From a candidate division TM6 bacterium GW2011_GWE2_42_60 (lineage in GTDB: Bacteria; Babelota; Babeliae; Babelales; Babelaceae), in the NCBI GenBank assembly GCA_000996275.1, contig LCEG01000001.1, positions 310,001 to 374,000 on the forward strand: DNA of 64,000 bases. The letters are read 5' to 3'. The notes beneath the pieces were generated by a model that was given only the letters and a program-made list of their open reading frames with translations, was not told the origin of the DNA and searched no databases. Shown one piece after another: positions 29,918-40,345 of the stretch. Position numbers and translations under genes: made by a program. Numbering within the stretch: the first letter of the stretch is position 1; the number at the start of each line of letters is the position of its first letter.

Positions 29918-32900
29918 TTATTGTGGTGTCATAATAACTTTGTAATGTTCGTTAAGTTTAGAAACAGTATCCGAAAAATTAAGTATTTCAGGGTTGGGAA
30001 AACTCTGCTTAGTTATATGCTGGTTTTGATAGAGGTTAATAAGTGGCTTTAAAAGCTCTTTTTTCATACTGCTTTCATTTTCTGACAGGATATTGGTATC
30101 TGAATCATTAATATTTCCATATAAAAAATATGCTTCGGAAAATATTTTCTCAATGAGGGGTGTATGTTTTTTGTTTCTGATTAAAAGAATATCTCTCAGT
30201 GAGAAAAATCTTAGAGCTTGAGCGATTTGTAGTTTTTCCGGAACATTAATGCATTGCGTGAATAGTGAAGAAAGAAGCGCTTTATAATAAGTAAAATAAC
30301 GAGGGCTATTGAGGATAAAATCGTGAGGCATAGCATCTATGTTTTGCTGGTAAGCATTTTGCATGTTTAATAGTGCGACTATTTTTTCACGGCGGGTTAC
30401 GAGCGTTGCAGTTACGCGCTCTTGTAGCTCTTTTAGACTGACTTGCTTGTCGATTAAGCCATCGTTTGTTAAAGTGCTATAAGCGGTGAGAGCACCTGTT
30501 TTTTTGAGATGCTTTTTAATTTCTATAAATCGGTTAAAGAGACGTGTTTCAAAAAAAAGAAGAGGCGGCGGATTGTTTGACTTGAGTGATGTGCTGAGTA
30601 TTGAATGATTCAGGGTATTAAGTTGGTTTGTTTCAAAGAGGTAGGGGTATTTGTAGAGCTCAAGAAAAAGCTTGCCTAATATATCAGCTCCATTGACTAA
30701 TTTTTTCTCACTATCTTTGAGTGTGTAGAAGGTGTGTTGCGAAGTTGTTTTAAATAATTCGTTATCGAGTTGTTTGAGAAGTCCGTAAAAAGTTTTGAGA
30801 TTCTGATTACATTTTTCCGTGAAATCAAGGTAATTAATAAATGTGTCTGGATGAATAGTTGAGTCTTTAAAGCATTCTTTTTTATAGAGGTCGATGTATT
30901 GAGCTGCTTTGGGCGAGAGCGGTTTTTGTTTTTCTCGTTTGGTAATCATTTGATGAAAAAGTTTATTAAACTCATGCACAATGGGCAGTGTTTCTTTAAC
31001 ATTCTTTGATTCTAGCAATAACTGCTTGTAGGCAGGGACAAAAAGTGACAACCGAAGTGATTCAAGAGCTTCGTAAGTTATTGTTTTTAAATCGTCTGGG
31101 GTAAAGGTAGGAAGCTGCTCTAACCATGAATCAATAAGTGTTTTTTCAATGAATTGTTCCGAAATAAGTTTTTTTTGTTTTTTGTCAATTAATGCTTCAA
31201 GTGGATAGTGTGGTGAAAGTGTTTCATTGAATTCAACAAGAGGAGGTATGGGGTTGCCATTATCTACTGTTTGATTGAGAAGTGCGGTAAATACCCCTGA
31301 GCGGATTTTGTTTTGGGGAACCTTCTGTGAAGCAGGGAACAACTCATTGGTAAGAACAAATTTGCTTGGGCAAAAAGTAAGTGTTGTTTGGTCAGAGGTG
31401 TTGTAGGGGATACCAAGAGCGTAGCAGAGCTGTTCTGAGAGTTTTTTTTGAGGAAGTGTTACAAACAATGAGGGATATGCGTGAAATAGTTTTTGAAAAA
31501 ATCGAGATGCATCGTCGTTATTAATCCAGTTCGTGCCTTTTGAGCGCTGAATTTCCTTGAGCACCCATTTTATATAATCATAAGCAAGATTGTTCGGAAG
31601 TGTTTTGTCTACAAGTTTTTGGTTGATGGGCAAAGGCTGCATGAGTAAATAGTTTGATCGTGCGATGGTGGTAATGATAGTTTCTAATTTTTGTTTATTT
31701 GTATCTGTTGGCGTCTTAAGAACTATATTTATAAAGCCACGTATTGCTTGATGGTGTTTTTTATTTGGTAGTCCTAGTTCTTCACTGGCGATAGAGTGGA
31801 GAGGCTGAGAGATTTTCTTTTGAGTGTTTTTGAGAAGTTCGTTAGCGTTTTTATCAGCGGTGCGGTTTGCCTGATTTTCTTCAATCATTCTATTTCTTGT
31901 TATAAGCATGTCAAAGAGTGGCAATATTGGATCTATACATTTAAGCCAATTGTTATTGTTCGGGTTATTGAACCAGGATAATGGATAAATACTATATTGC
32001 ACCTCATCATCACCAGCCCAAGGCAAGATTTTTACGAAAAATTTATAAAATCCTTCATTAATGTTTTTTATTTTATTTAATATTTCAGCTCTTGAATGGC
32101 GCAAAATAGTGAGTTTTTGAGGTAAGTTCTTAGAGGGGAAATTACTACTGTTCTGTATCAAGGTTACTTCTTGCTTAATATTGTTTTCGAGAGATGGAGA
32201 AATATTAAAAAATTCCTTACTTGCGCTACCGGTTACTAAAAGGTCTGATATGGTGCACAAATCGTTATAACTATCACATTGAAGGGCAATGGCCATTTTT
32301 TCTTTTTGTGGAATATTATTATTGGATGAAGTTTGAATCGCCTCTTGAAGAGCATTGAATGATGAAGAATAAAGCGCAAAATAGAGGTGTGCATGATCAA
32401 AAAACCTACTGAGGCTTGTGTAGAAATCAGAGGTGAAGTTTTTGACTGTTTTTCCGTTTAGTTCTGAACTATTTATTTTGTTTATTTTTTGTGTGATCCG
32501 TTGTAAATTTTCGAGCTCAGCTTTGTAAGAAGTTTTTTGTTGTTCTGAAAGGGTGCCTTCTATTGTTTCAAAGCGGTCTTTAAATCGCTCAAAACTGGTG
32601 AGTGATTTAAAGTCTTTTTTGATTTTTACAAGATTGAATTCTTCAGAGCAAGACGTAATTGTTTCTGAGTCGAACACAAGTTTGTCTGCGGATGTTAAGA
32701 TGGTGTATTGAAAGACGTCTTGGTAAGCGTATTGCAGTAATAACCAGAAGGTTGAGAGAGGTTTGTATTTTTGTTCGATCACTTCTTTTGGTAAGACGGT
32801 ATCTTCGAAAAACATTTTTTCACAGACATGCAATTGTTTATAAAAAGTGCTGAGCAGTGAGTTACAATAGGTTCGTAAATAAAAGAGTTTTACCTGATCT

Positions 32901-33316
32901 CGATGGCTAAATCCTGAACATTTTAAAAGATATTTATCAAATTTTATGATGAATTTTTTTGAGGCAGTGGACACCAATGCGACCTCAAGGTGTTTGAGTT
33001 TATTGAGCGTTGCTTTAAGTGATAGAAAGAAAAAATCAGTGTCTTGTAGGCGCAAACAGGAATACAATTCTCGGCCGAGAATTAAAAAATGAAATCGAAG
33101 TGCATGAATAATATATTTATTGAGGTTAATAAGTTCTTCTGGAGGAACTGTTTTTAGTAAGTTTTTAAATTTTTTTGTCTGAATGTTTTTAAATTGATTG
33201 AGCTGTTGAGTAGTCATAAATTGATTGAGCAATTCTTTTGGTGTGCTCGATGTTGCGTGACAGAAAGGGATAATTGAGATGGAAAAAAAGAATAACAGAA
33301 TCTGTTTTTTAAGCAT
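29918..33316 (-). CDS. Very large secreted protein of unknown function (1132 aa)
   Basis: Signal peptide MLKKQILLFFFSISIIPFCHA; long uninterrupted ORF; no recognisable domain. Confidence 0.8.
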   Translation of the reverse strand: MLKKQILLFFFSISIIPFCHATSSTPKELLNQFMTTQQLNQFKNIQTKKFKNLLKTVPPEELINLNKYIIHALRFHFLILGRELYSCLRLQDTDFFFLSLKATLNKLKHLEVALVSTASKKFIIKFDKYLLKCSGFSHRDQVKLFYLRTYCNSLLSTFYKQLHVCEKMFFEDTVLPKEVIEQKYKPLSTFWLLLQYAYQDVFQYTILTSADKLVFDSETITSCSEEFNLVKIKKDFKSLTSFERFKDRFETIEGTLSEQQKTSYKAELENLQRITQKINKINSSELNGKTVKNFTSDFYTSLSRFFDHAHLYFALYSSSFNALQEAIQTSSNNNIPQKEKMAIALQCDSYNDLCTISDLLVTGSASKEFFNISPSLENNIKQEVTLIQNSSNFPSKNLPQKLTILRHSRAEILNKIKNINEGFYKFFVKILPWAGDDEVQYSIYPLSWFNNPNNNNWLKCIDPILPLFDMLITRNRMIEENQANRTADKNANELLKNTQKKISQPLHSIASEELGLPNKKHHQAIRGFINIVLKTPTDTNKQKLETIITTIARSNYLLMQPLPINQKLVDKTLPNNLAYDYIKWVLKEIQRSKGTNWINNDDASRFFQKLFHAYPSLFVTLPQKKLSEQLCYALGIPYNTSDQTTLTFCPSKFVLTNELFPASQKVPQNKIRSGVFTALLNQTVDNGNPIPPLVEFNETLSPHYPLEALIDKKQKKLISEQFIEKTLIDSWLEQLPTFTPDDLKTITYEALESLRLSLFVPAYKQLLLESKNVKETLPIVHEFNKLFHQMITKREKQKPLSPKAAQYIDLYKKECFKDSTIHPDTFINYLDFTEKCNQNLKTFYGLLKQLDNELFKTTSQHTFYTLKDSEKKLVNGADILGKLFLELYKYPYLFETNQLNTLNHSILSTSLKSNNPPPLLFFETRLFNRFIEIKKHLKKTGALTAYSTLTNDGLIDKQVSLKELQERVTATLVTRREKIVALLNMQNAYQQNIDAMPHDFILNSPRYFTYYKALLSSLFTQCINVPEKLQIAQALRFFSLRDILLIRNKKHTPLIEKIFSEAYFLYGNINDSDTNILSENESSMKKELLKPLINLYQNQHITKQSFPNPEILNFSDTVSKLNEHYKVIMTPQ

Positions 33317-33583
33317 TTGATTATCTTTACTTTGAAAATTAAATGATACATTTCCTATTATTGTATCGGCTTGTTGATATTTTTCAAAGTAAAGAATTGG
33401 AACTAGGCCATTTTATGCAGTTTTTTCAACTAATGATTTTCAATAAGGTGTACCCAGCCTGCCAGGTGCTGAGGACCGTGTGCCGTATTAATTGATTGTC
33501 GGGAGTAAAAATGAGCAGGACTGGCGTGACCCAATCCTGCTGAAAAATAAGCGATATTTTGTCGAGTTTGTTTTTAATAAACT

Positions 33584-35422
33584 CTATCGACTGAGCGCTT
33601 TTGTCTTAATCTCTTGTGCGATCTCTTCAAGTGATTTATTAAGCAGTTCGCTTCCCCAATGGGTAATAATGGCTTCGGTTTCTGGGTCTATGAGAAGAAC
33701 GGTAGGGAAGCCAAATACTTTAAACTGTTGTAAAAGCCCTTTTGCGGGGGCTTCATTTGGATTTGTGCAGTCGATACTGACGATAACGACGCATGAAAGG
33801 GCTTCGTGTGCCTGTGGATTATGTATAATTTTTTTATCAAGCGCTTTGCATGAGGTGCACCATTGCGCACCAAAGTCGAGGAGCATGAGCCGCTTTTCAC
33901 GAAGCGCCTTTGATCGAGCATCTTGGTACGTGTACAGTGCGCACGATTGAGACTGTAGAGTAAGAGGGATGATACTAGCTTTAAATGCATTAAGTAGAGA
34001 GACAAAACCAGCCGCCATCAATATAAACCCAAAAAGATAGCGATAGACGCGAAGCGAAAATCCAAAATATTTTTTCATTGAAAAAATGAGGAACGCTCCA
34101 CTAAAGAGAAGAACTCCTGCAAGTATAGAATAGAGGATGTAGAGTGGAAGCAGCGCTTTGAGGTAGTAAAAGCAGAGCCCCAGCAGCAGTAAGCCAAAGA
34201 TGATCTTAATTTCATTCATCCAATAACCCGCGCGGGGTAAGATATTTGAAGCGTTTGAGAAGGTGCCTATCAAGAGAAGTGGCACACAGAGCCCAATCCC
34301 AAATACAAAAAGATAGACAAAGCCGAGCAATTTACTTCCCAATGTGGCAACAATACCCAGTAGAAGTAAGAGTCCTGGAGAGAGGCACGGTGAGGCGACG
34401 GTACCACTTAGTACGCCAAAAACGAATGCTGAAACAAAACCACCTCCATTCCCTCCATTCCCTCCATTTACTTCTCGAGACTGAAGAAAACGTGGCAGTC
34501 TGATTTCATAAAAACCAAACATTGAAAATGCAAAATAGGAGAGAAAGAGTACAAGGAATCCTACAAAGAAAGGATTGCCTATTAGTTGGCCAAAATGAGC
34601 GCTTCCTGATGCAGCTAAAAGACCAAGGATTGCAAAGGTTGTTGCAATGCCTGCAGTATAGGTTGCCGCAAGAAAAAAATTACGAAGCGTTGATGTTTGA
34701 ACTGATGATTGTAAGATACCAATAGTGATTGGAATCATAGGATAAATGCATGGGGTAAAGCTCATAAGAATGCCAAGGAGGAAGATGAAGATAAGACGCC
34801 AGGTTGGCGATGAGGCATGCTGGACAGTGTTCGAAACTTTTCGGTCAATAGTCTGGAGCCATGAGCTACAACATGAAGATGCTCTGCCAAAATAATGACT
34901 TATTTTTGCCATTATGCCCATTTGCTCATGCGCGGCTTCTTGTGTCGCAATGGCGGCAAGCTCTGGTTTGCCATGGGTGGACGCTGCTTTATGAGTTGCA
35001 AAAACAATTTCATGCGACAGTGTTGTTGGCTCTTTTGATTGCGCCTGTGCAAAATGGACAGTCAGTGTCCCTCGATCTGAAACACAGGTAATGGGGTGTT
35101 TTATTGAGATGGTTATTGAACCAGATCCGGTGAGTATGGGTCTTTTTTGATTAGTTTTTTTATCGATTAGTTCCTGCGTTGCTTCGTTTGCTCGCCAAGA
35201 AGCAATCGTTGCTTCTTGATGATCAAGAGTAAAGGTAATTGTGTCAGCGAAAATATGATTATGTGGTTCGAGCGCATAAGCAAAACGAACGGTAGTTATA
35301 CCCGGTTTTTCGAGCTCATGTGAAAATAAAAATGGTTTATTTTGTTCTCTTGGAGCAGCGATACACGAACTTCCTATCGAAAGGCAGGAGAGAACGAGTG
35401 TTGTTAATAAATAGTGCGGCAT
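33584..35422 (-). CDS. dsbD: Thiol:disulfide interchange protein DsbD
   Basis: N-terminal DsbD alpha-like domain, SFTPCIYPMIPITIGIL, VASPCLSPGLLLLL, C-terminal thioredoxin-like DFGAQWCTSCKALDKKI. Confidence 0.94.
   Translation of the reverse strand: MPHYLLTTLVLSCLSIGSSCIAAPREQNKPFLFSHELEKPGITTVRFAYALEPHNHIFADTITFTLDHQEATIASWRANEATQELIDKKTNQKRPILTGSGSITISIKHPITCVSDRGTLTVHFAQAQSKEPTTLSHEIVFATHKAASTHGKPELAAIATQEAAHEQMGIMAKISHYFGRASSCCSSWLQTIDRKVSNTVQHASSPTWRLIFIFLLGILMSFTPCIYPMIPITIGILQSSVQTSTLRNFFLAATYTAGIATTFAILGLLAASGSAHFGQLIGNPFFVGFLVLFLSYFAFSMFGFYEIRLPRFLQSREVNGGNGGNGGGFVSAFVFGVLSGTVASPCLSPGLLLLLGIVATLGSKLLGFVYLFVFGIGLCVPLLLIGTFSNASNILPRAGYWMNEIKIIFGLLLLGLCFYYLKALLPLYILYSILAGVLLFSGAFLIFSMKKYFGFSLRVYRYLFGFILMAAGFVSLLNAFKASIIPLTLQSQSCALYTYQDARSKALREKRLMLLDFGAQWCTSCKALDKKIIHNPQAHEALSCVVIVSIDCTNPNEAPAKGLLQQFKVFGFPTVLLIDPETEAIITHWGSELLNKSLEEIAQEIKTKALSR
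34441..34473 (-). repeat. 9-bp minisatellite encoding NGGNGGNGGG within dsbD
   Basis: ccacctccattccctccattccctccattt; reverse complement gives repeated aatggagg(g/t) units. Confidence 0.8.
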
Positions 35423-35507
35423 AAGAATATCCTCATGAAATAGTTGAAATCTTTTTTGGATGTACTACCCTATACAGTATAAACAGTTTATCTAAACAGT
35501 TTACAGT

Positions 35508-35583
35508 GGGGTTGTAGCTCAGTTGGCAGAGCGCATGAATGGCATTCATGAGGTCACCGGTTCGAATCCGGTCAGCTCCACCA
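35508..35583 (+). tRNA. tRNA-Ala (anticodon GGC), CCA encoded
   Basis: ggggttgtagctcagttggcagagcgcatgaatGGCattcatgaggtcaccggttcgaatccggtcagctccacca; folds as cloverleaf. Confidence 0.95.
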
Positions 35584-35611
35584 AAAATAGTTGGGTAAAT
35601 ATTCGTTTTTT

Positions 35612-35687
35612 GGGGCTGTAGCTCAGTTGGTAGAGCGCATGGGTCGCATTCATGAGGCCACCGGTTCGAATCCGGTCAGCTCCACCA
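35612..35687 (+). tRNA. tRNA-Ala (anticodon CGC), CCA encoded
   Basis: ggggctgtagctcagttggtagagcgcatgggtCGCattcatgaggccaccggttcgaatccggtcagctccacca; nearly identical to the upstream tRNA-Ala. Confidence 0.92.
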
Positions 35688-35734
35688 AAAAATCGTTTCA
35701 TACTCTGCATCCCACACTTCTCAATACGTTTTTG

Positions 35735-36550
35735 TTAGGCCGTTCTGTCAAGAATGGCGATGGGTCCATTGGCGCTGTTGAGTACCAGCGCGGCTTCTCC
35801 TGTGCCCAAAATTCCATCTACACCGCGGCGTAGCGTATTCCATGTTTCTTTATCGAGTGACGATATTGTTATGGGATCAAGTGTGAGCGGCAGTTGTGAC
35901 GAAATAAATCCATGATTAGTGTGAGCTGAAAGACGAGCGCTTGCTTGTGGTTGAAGCGCAAGGGAGATTTTTCCTCCAGCATCAATAAAGACGCTTGCCT
36001 GTGGTAATAATTTTTCAAGATCGACAGTGACCGTTCCGTTTGGCGCTCGCGCTGTGATTGATTCTGCTCCCTGCGCAACGGTTATTGAGCCTTCATCAGT
36101 TTCAAGTGTCAAAATACCAATAACAGTATCGATGACAATGTCTCCCTTGTTCTGTTCAATGACAAGAGACATGGTCTTTGGAAGAGTGACCGTGTAAGAG
36201 ACCGCAAGGGGGGGCTCTGTTGTTTTTGAACTTGTTTCTATCGTTACTTCAGCGTGTGTTTTTTTGGTAGAAATTTTCGTATCCGCTATTTTTTCAGCGG
36301 GGCCTTTAATAATTGCTTCTATGGTGAGCATCGGCTCGTCGCTTCCGATAACGGTAATGCTGCCGGTATGATTGCGAAGAGAAACTGTACCCGTTGTTTT
36401 TGTAATGGTCACTGTTTCTTTGTAAGGTTTGCGTTCATCGGGTTTGAAGTATGAGGCAACTGATTTAAAAAACCCAGGTGCCGTTTTTGCCTGCTGGGAG
36501 AAGCTGAGCATGCTGCCGCAGAAGAGTAAAACGAAGATCCATTTTTTCAT
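35735..36550 (-). CDS. Secreted DUF4097-like beta-repeat protein
   Basis: Signal peptide; short repeated beta-strand pattern (TGTVSLRNHTGSITVIGSD..., KGDIVIDTVIGILTLETDEGSITV...). Confidence 0.6.
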   Translation of the reverse strand: MKKWIFVLLFCGSMLSFSQQAKTAPGFFKSVASYFKPDERKPYKETVTITKTTGTVSLRNHTGSITVIGSDEPMLTIEAIIKGPAEKIADTKISTKKTHAEVTIETSSKTTEPPLAVSYTVTLPKTMSLVIEQNKGDIVIDTVIGILTLETDEGSITVAQGAESITARAPNGTVTVDLEKLLPQASVFIDAGGKISLALQPQASARLSAHTNHGFISSQLPLTLDPITISSLDKETWNTLRRGVDGILGTGEAALVLNSANGPIAILDRTA

Positions 36551-36752
36551 GGTAACTCCTTTTAATTGATCCGTTGTGATTGGTGATTTATTGATTTATC
36601 AGGGAGTGTATCATGGCTAAGAGAGAAAGGCCAGAATCAATAGATGCTTACAGATTACTGTACAGCAACGGCATTATTGCGGTAATATCTGATATGGCTT
36701 TGCTAAATGGCGCCTGCCATTCAAATCTATTAAAAGGAGTGCTTTGATTATG

Positions 36753-38183
36753 GAATATATGCGCCCGTTGAGGCCTATAGAGCATGAGCGACTTTCGATG
36801 TTTTTTGAAAAAAATAGTGAATTTGGCGAGATAGTTGCTGCCGTGCAACAACAAGGGGCTCGGGCGTATATGGTGGGGGGAGCTGTCAGAGATTTTGTGC
36901 TTGGATTACCTCTAAAAGATGTTGATATTGAAGTTCATGATATTAATCTTGATGGCTTACGTGGCATTCTTCAAAACTTTGGCCCTGTTGAAATGGTTGG
37001 AAAGTCGTTTGGTGTTCTAAAGCTCTTTGGTGCGTTTGAAAGTGACTGGTCTGTGCCGCGTGCAGATGGGAAGGGTAGAAAACCGCTTGTTGAAATTGAC
37101 CCTGGTATGGGTATTGTACAAGCGCTTCGTCGTCGCGATTTGACTATGAATGCAATGGCGATTGATCTGCATGATTGGCATCTCATCGACCCCTATGGAG
37201 GCGAAGATGCGTTGAATCAGAAGCGCCTTAGCTGTGTTGATCCAGAAACTTTTATAGAGGATCCACTGCGATTTTATCGTGTCATGCAGTTTTGTGCGCG
37301 TTTTGAATGTGAACCTGATGAAATATTAAACGAAACGTGCCGTTCGATGGATATACGGACCGTTTCTCGTGAGCGTATCGAAAGCGAATGTGAAAAAGTA
37401 TTTCTTTGGTCCAAGAGGCCCTCTCTTGGGTTTCGTTGGCTTGAGCGGCTCGGGCGACTGCCAGAAATTTTCCAAGAACTTGCAGTTTTGGTTTTGATAT
37501 CGCAAAATCCATGGTGGCACCCCGAAGGAAATGCTTTTGAACATACCATGCAGACACTTGATGCAGCAGCACGTGTCGAAGGCCTCGGACGCGAAAAAAA
37601 ATTAGTTTTAATGTATGCGGCACTTTGCCACGATCTTGGTAAGTCTTTAACAACAAAACATGCTGAAGATGGGCGTCTTATTAGTCATGGGCATGAGCAA
37701 GAAGGCGTGCCGCTTGCCCGCGCGATGCTTAATCGTGTGGTGGGAAATAAGGCGCTGATTCATGATATTTTGTTGCTCGTAAGGCATCATATGAGTCCGG
37801 GAAGTTTTGTGGCGATGGGTGCAAAAGAGGCTGCATATAAGCGGCTTGCGGTGCGGTTGGCTCCGAATCTTTCACTCTCGTTTTTAGCAATGTTGGCTGA
37901 GGCGGACCTGTGTGGAAGAAATGGCTCTGACTCCACTCCTTTAGAGGGGCCTATGCGTGTTATAGAAACGTTTTGTGCGCGTGCGCAAGAGTATGGGGTC
38001 TTTGAGGCTCCTGAAAAAGCGCTCTTGTGTGGAGCGGATCTTATCCCCTTTATTGGAGAGGGCCCTCGTCTTGGTGAAGCGCTCAAACGTGCCTATGAGA
38101 TTCAGATTGCCGAGGGGCTGCACGATAAAGAGAAATTAAGGGCTCGCGTGCTTAAAGATATCGAGCGTGAGGCACCTGTGTAA
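36753..38183 (+). CDS. cca: CCA-adding enzyme / tRNA nucleotidyltransferase with HD domain
   Basis: YMVGGAVRDFVLGLPLKDVDIEVH, RRRDLTMNAMAID, ALCHDLGKSLTT HD motif. ORF opens at 36744; ATG at 36753-36755 also plausible. Confidence 0.93.
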   Translation, partial: EYMRPLRPIEHERLSMFFEKNSEFGEIVAAVQQQGARAYMVGGAVRDFVLGLPLKDVDIEVHDINLDGLRGILQNFGPVEMVGKSFGVLKLFGAFESDWSVPRADGKGRKPLVEIDPGMGIVQALRRRDLTMNAMAIDLHDWHLIDPYGGEDALNQKRLSCVDPETFIEDPLRFYRVMQFCARFECEPDEILNETCRSMDIRTVSRERIESECEKVFLWSKRPSLGFRWLERLGRLPEIFQELAVLVLISQNPWWHPEGNAFEHTMQTLDAAARVEGLGREKKLVLMYAALCHDLGKSLTTKHAEDGRLISHGHEQEGVPLARAMLNRVVGNKALIHDILLLVRHHMSPGSFVAMGAKEAAYKRLAVRLAPNLSLSFLAMLAEADLCGRNGSDSTPLEGPMRVIETFCARAQEYGVFEAPEKALLCGADLIPFIGEGPRLGEALKRAYEIQIAEGLHDKEKLRARVLKDIEREAPV

Positions 38184-38241
38184 ATTTGTAGCAATTTTAT
38201 CTCTATTTTTTTATTCTAAATGTAGGTTTTAAAACACAAGG

Positions 38242-38937
38242 ATGGGTATGGAAAATATTTTTGCGGTGAACTCGCTCTGGGGCGTTATTCTTGCATCAAG
38301 TCTGTTGAGTAAGCTTATTTTAACGTTAGCTTCGGTTATGTTGATCGTGTGTCTGTTTGTTTTTATTTATAAGATGCTCATTACGCGTGAAAAAATGAGA
38401 CAGGTCTCCCTCGTGCGGTCATCGCTGCAGGGTGCTGAGTCTCTCACCGATATTCTTGCGTTAGGTGCAGTTTTGAAAGGTACGTTGCCAGGGATGGTAA
38501 TTGGGCGAGGCCTCAAGGCTTTGAAGACGCTTCTTAAGGATAAAAACGGTGAAAAACGGACATTGAATGGGCTTGAACTTGAGCTTTTTCGCAATTCACT
38601 TGATGAAGCGCATGCAGATGCGATGCAAAAAGAATATGGATTGCTACCACTTCTTTCGGTGAGTGCTGCGGTTGCGCCGCTTGTTGGATTGTTTGGAACA
38701 ATTTCTGGTCTTATTCAGTCATTTATCGCTATTGGCCGTGAGCATAGTACTGATATTACATCGATTGCACCTGGTATTGCAGAAGCATTGTTGACGACTT
38801 TTGCGGGGCTTGTTGTTGCAATCCCCGCTTTTATTCTTTTTCATTATGCGACTGCTGCCGTGCGAAAGCTTGATCATGAGCTTGGTTCATTGGTTTATCA
38901 GTTTGAGTGGATTGTCAAAAATGCGATCAGGGAGTAG
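38242..38937 (+). CDS. tolQ: TolQ/ExbB/MotA-family proton channel protein
   Basis: LPLLSVSAAVAPLVGLFGTISGLIQSFIAIG...IAPGIAEALLTTFAGLVVAIPAFILFHY. Confidence 0.92.
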   Translation: MGMENIFAVNSLWGVILASSLLSKLILTLASVMLIVCLFVFIYKMLITREKMRQVSLVRSSLQGAESLTDILALGAVLKGTLPGMVIGRGLKALKTLLKDKNGEKRTLNGLELELFRNSLDEAHADAMQKEYGLLPLLSVSAAVAPLVGLFGTISGLIQSFIAIGREHSTDITSIAPGIAEALLTTFAGLVVAIPAFILFHYATAAVRKLDHELGSLVYQFEWIVKNAIRE

Positions 38938-39375
38938 GTGCTCATGGAATCTCAGAAGAGAAGAGGCCGTCGAGTGGCGCCACCTGCGGGTATAGAAATT
39001 AGTCTAACACCTCTTATTGATACGGTGTTGGTTTTGCTTGTGACGTTTATGGTGGCAATGCCGGTTATGCAGAATGCGATAAAAATTGATCTGCCGCGTG
39101 GAGCTGCAAATGATAATCAGTCGTCCGGAGCTCAAGCTCAGGATGGAATAACGGTGTATGTTGACAAGCAGCGACGATTGTTTCTTAATGAGCAGCCTGT
39201 TAAAGCGCATGAGCTTATTGATCGCATCGAGCAAAAGTTGGGGAAAACGCGTAGCCAGGTGGTCTTTGTAAAAGCTGATCGATCGGTGCCATATGGCGAT
39301 GTTGTGCGAATAGTGGATGATATTAAATATTTGGGAAAAGTGGAATATGTCGCTTTGGCTACGCAAAACGAGTGA
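38938..39375 (+). CDS. tolR: TolR/ExbD-family protein
   Basis: ISLTPLIDTVLVLLVTFMV with conserved Asp in the TM; VFVKADRSVPYGDVVRIVDDIK. Confidence 0.92.
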   Translation: MLMESQKRRGRRVAPPAGIEISLTPLIDTVLVLLVTFMVAMPVMQNAIKIDLPRGAANDNQSSGAQAQDGITVYVDKQRRLFLNEQPVKAHELIDRIEQKLGKTRSQVVFVKADRSVPYGDVVRIVDDIKYLGKVEYVALATQNE

Positions 39376-40327
39376 ACTCGAAGAATACGCTCGCAGGTGT
39401 GCCTTATGGGGAGCGCTGGTTCTTTATCTGCTAACCGTGGTACTTCTTTTTATCTGTTTTATGCCGCAAAGGCATACGGTTGCTTTAGCGATGCCACGGC
39501 AGGTGGTTCCGGCACCGGTGATGTTCCATTCATGGGGTAAACGTGGATCGTGTGGGATGGGGCATGCACATGGTTTAATAGGGGCTCGGCATCTTCTTAA
39601 GCGTCGCAAAAAACAGCGTGAAAAAAAAGCAGGTTTCATAAGCGCGCCAAAACGTATTGAAAAGCATGCTGCAAAAAAAGCGATTGAAGAAAAAGCAGTA
39701 TCGAAAAAAGGTAAGCCTGAAGTAGGAGAGCCAAAGAGGGCAATTTCAGAAAAAAGAGAGCCAAAGAAAGTTGAAGCAAAAGGTAAAGAGCAGCAAAAAT
39801 CTCCCATAAAAGAGCCTAAAGTTGGCAAACAAGAGATGGCGCAAAAAGAGAAGCCAGTGCCCAAAAAAGTGGCAGAAGTAATACCTGAGAAAATCCCCGA
39901 AAAAAGTGCCAAAAAAGAAGTGGCACCAGTCGTGGAGCCTGAACAAGAAAGAGAGCCTGCATTGGAGGAAGAATTGGCCACAGAACAGGAAGCTGATTTT
40001 AACGATGACGATGAGGTTGAGGCCGCGTTCGGTGTTTCCGAAGATGGTGAGGTGTTTGAAGAAGACGGGCTTTCTCGAGAGGGCTTAGCTGTTATGCGCT
40101 CTGTTGGCCGAGCTTGGCGACCGCCACGTGGACTTTCTCCGCTTCTTTCTGCTCGATTAATTGTTTCGTTGTATAATGATGGCTCTATAGAAAAAGTAGT
40201 GATTGAGAAAAAGTCAGGGGTTCTTGCTTTTGATATGGCGGCTCGCGCGGCTTTATGGCGTGCAGAATACCCTTCGGTATTTTGGGGGAAAAATATAGCC
40301 GTTGCTTTTGGTAAATTGGCTTCATGA
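39317..40327 (+). CDS. TolA/TonB-like protein with K/E/P-rich periplasmic linker
   Basis: One N-terminal TM, long KEPKK-rich linker, C-terminal TonB-like SLYNDGSIEKVVIEKKSGVLAFDMAARAAL; position between tolR and tolB. True start may be ATG at 39347. Confidence 0.82.
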   Translation: MILNIWEKWNMSLWLRKTSELEEYARRCALWGALVLYLLTVVLLFICFMPQRHTVALAMPRQVVPAPVMFHSWGKRGSCGMGHAHGLIGARHLLKRRKKQREKKAGFISAPKRIEKHAAKKAIEEKAVSKKGKPEVGEPKRAISEKREPKKVEAKGKEQQKSPIKEPKVGKQEMAQKEKPVPKKVAEVIPEKIPEKSAKKEVAPVVEPEQEREPALEEELATEQEADFNDDDEVEAAFGVSEDGEVFEEDGLSREGLAVMRSVGRAWRPPRGLSPLLSARLIVSLYNDGSIEKVVIEKKSGVLAFDMAARAALWRAEYPSVFWGKNIAVAFGKLAS

Positions 40328-40345
40328 TTTCGAATTTGAAAGGAA

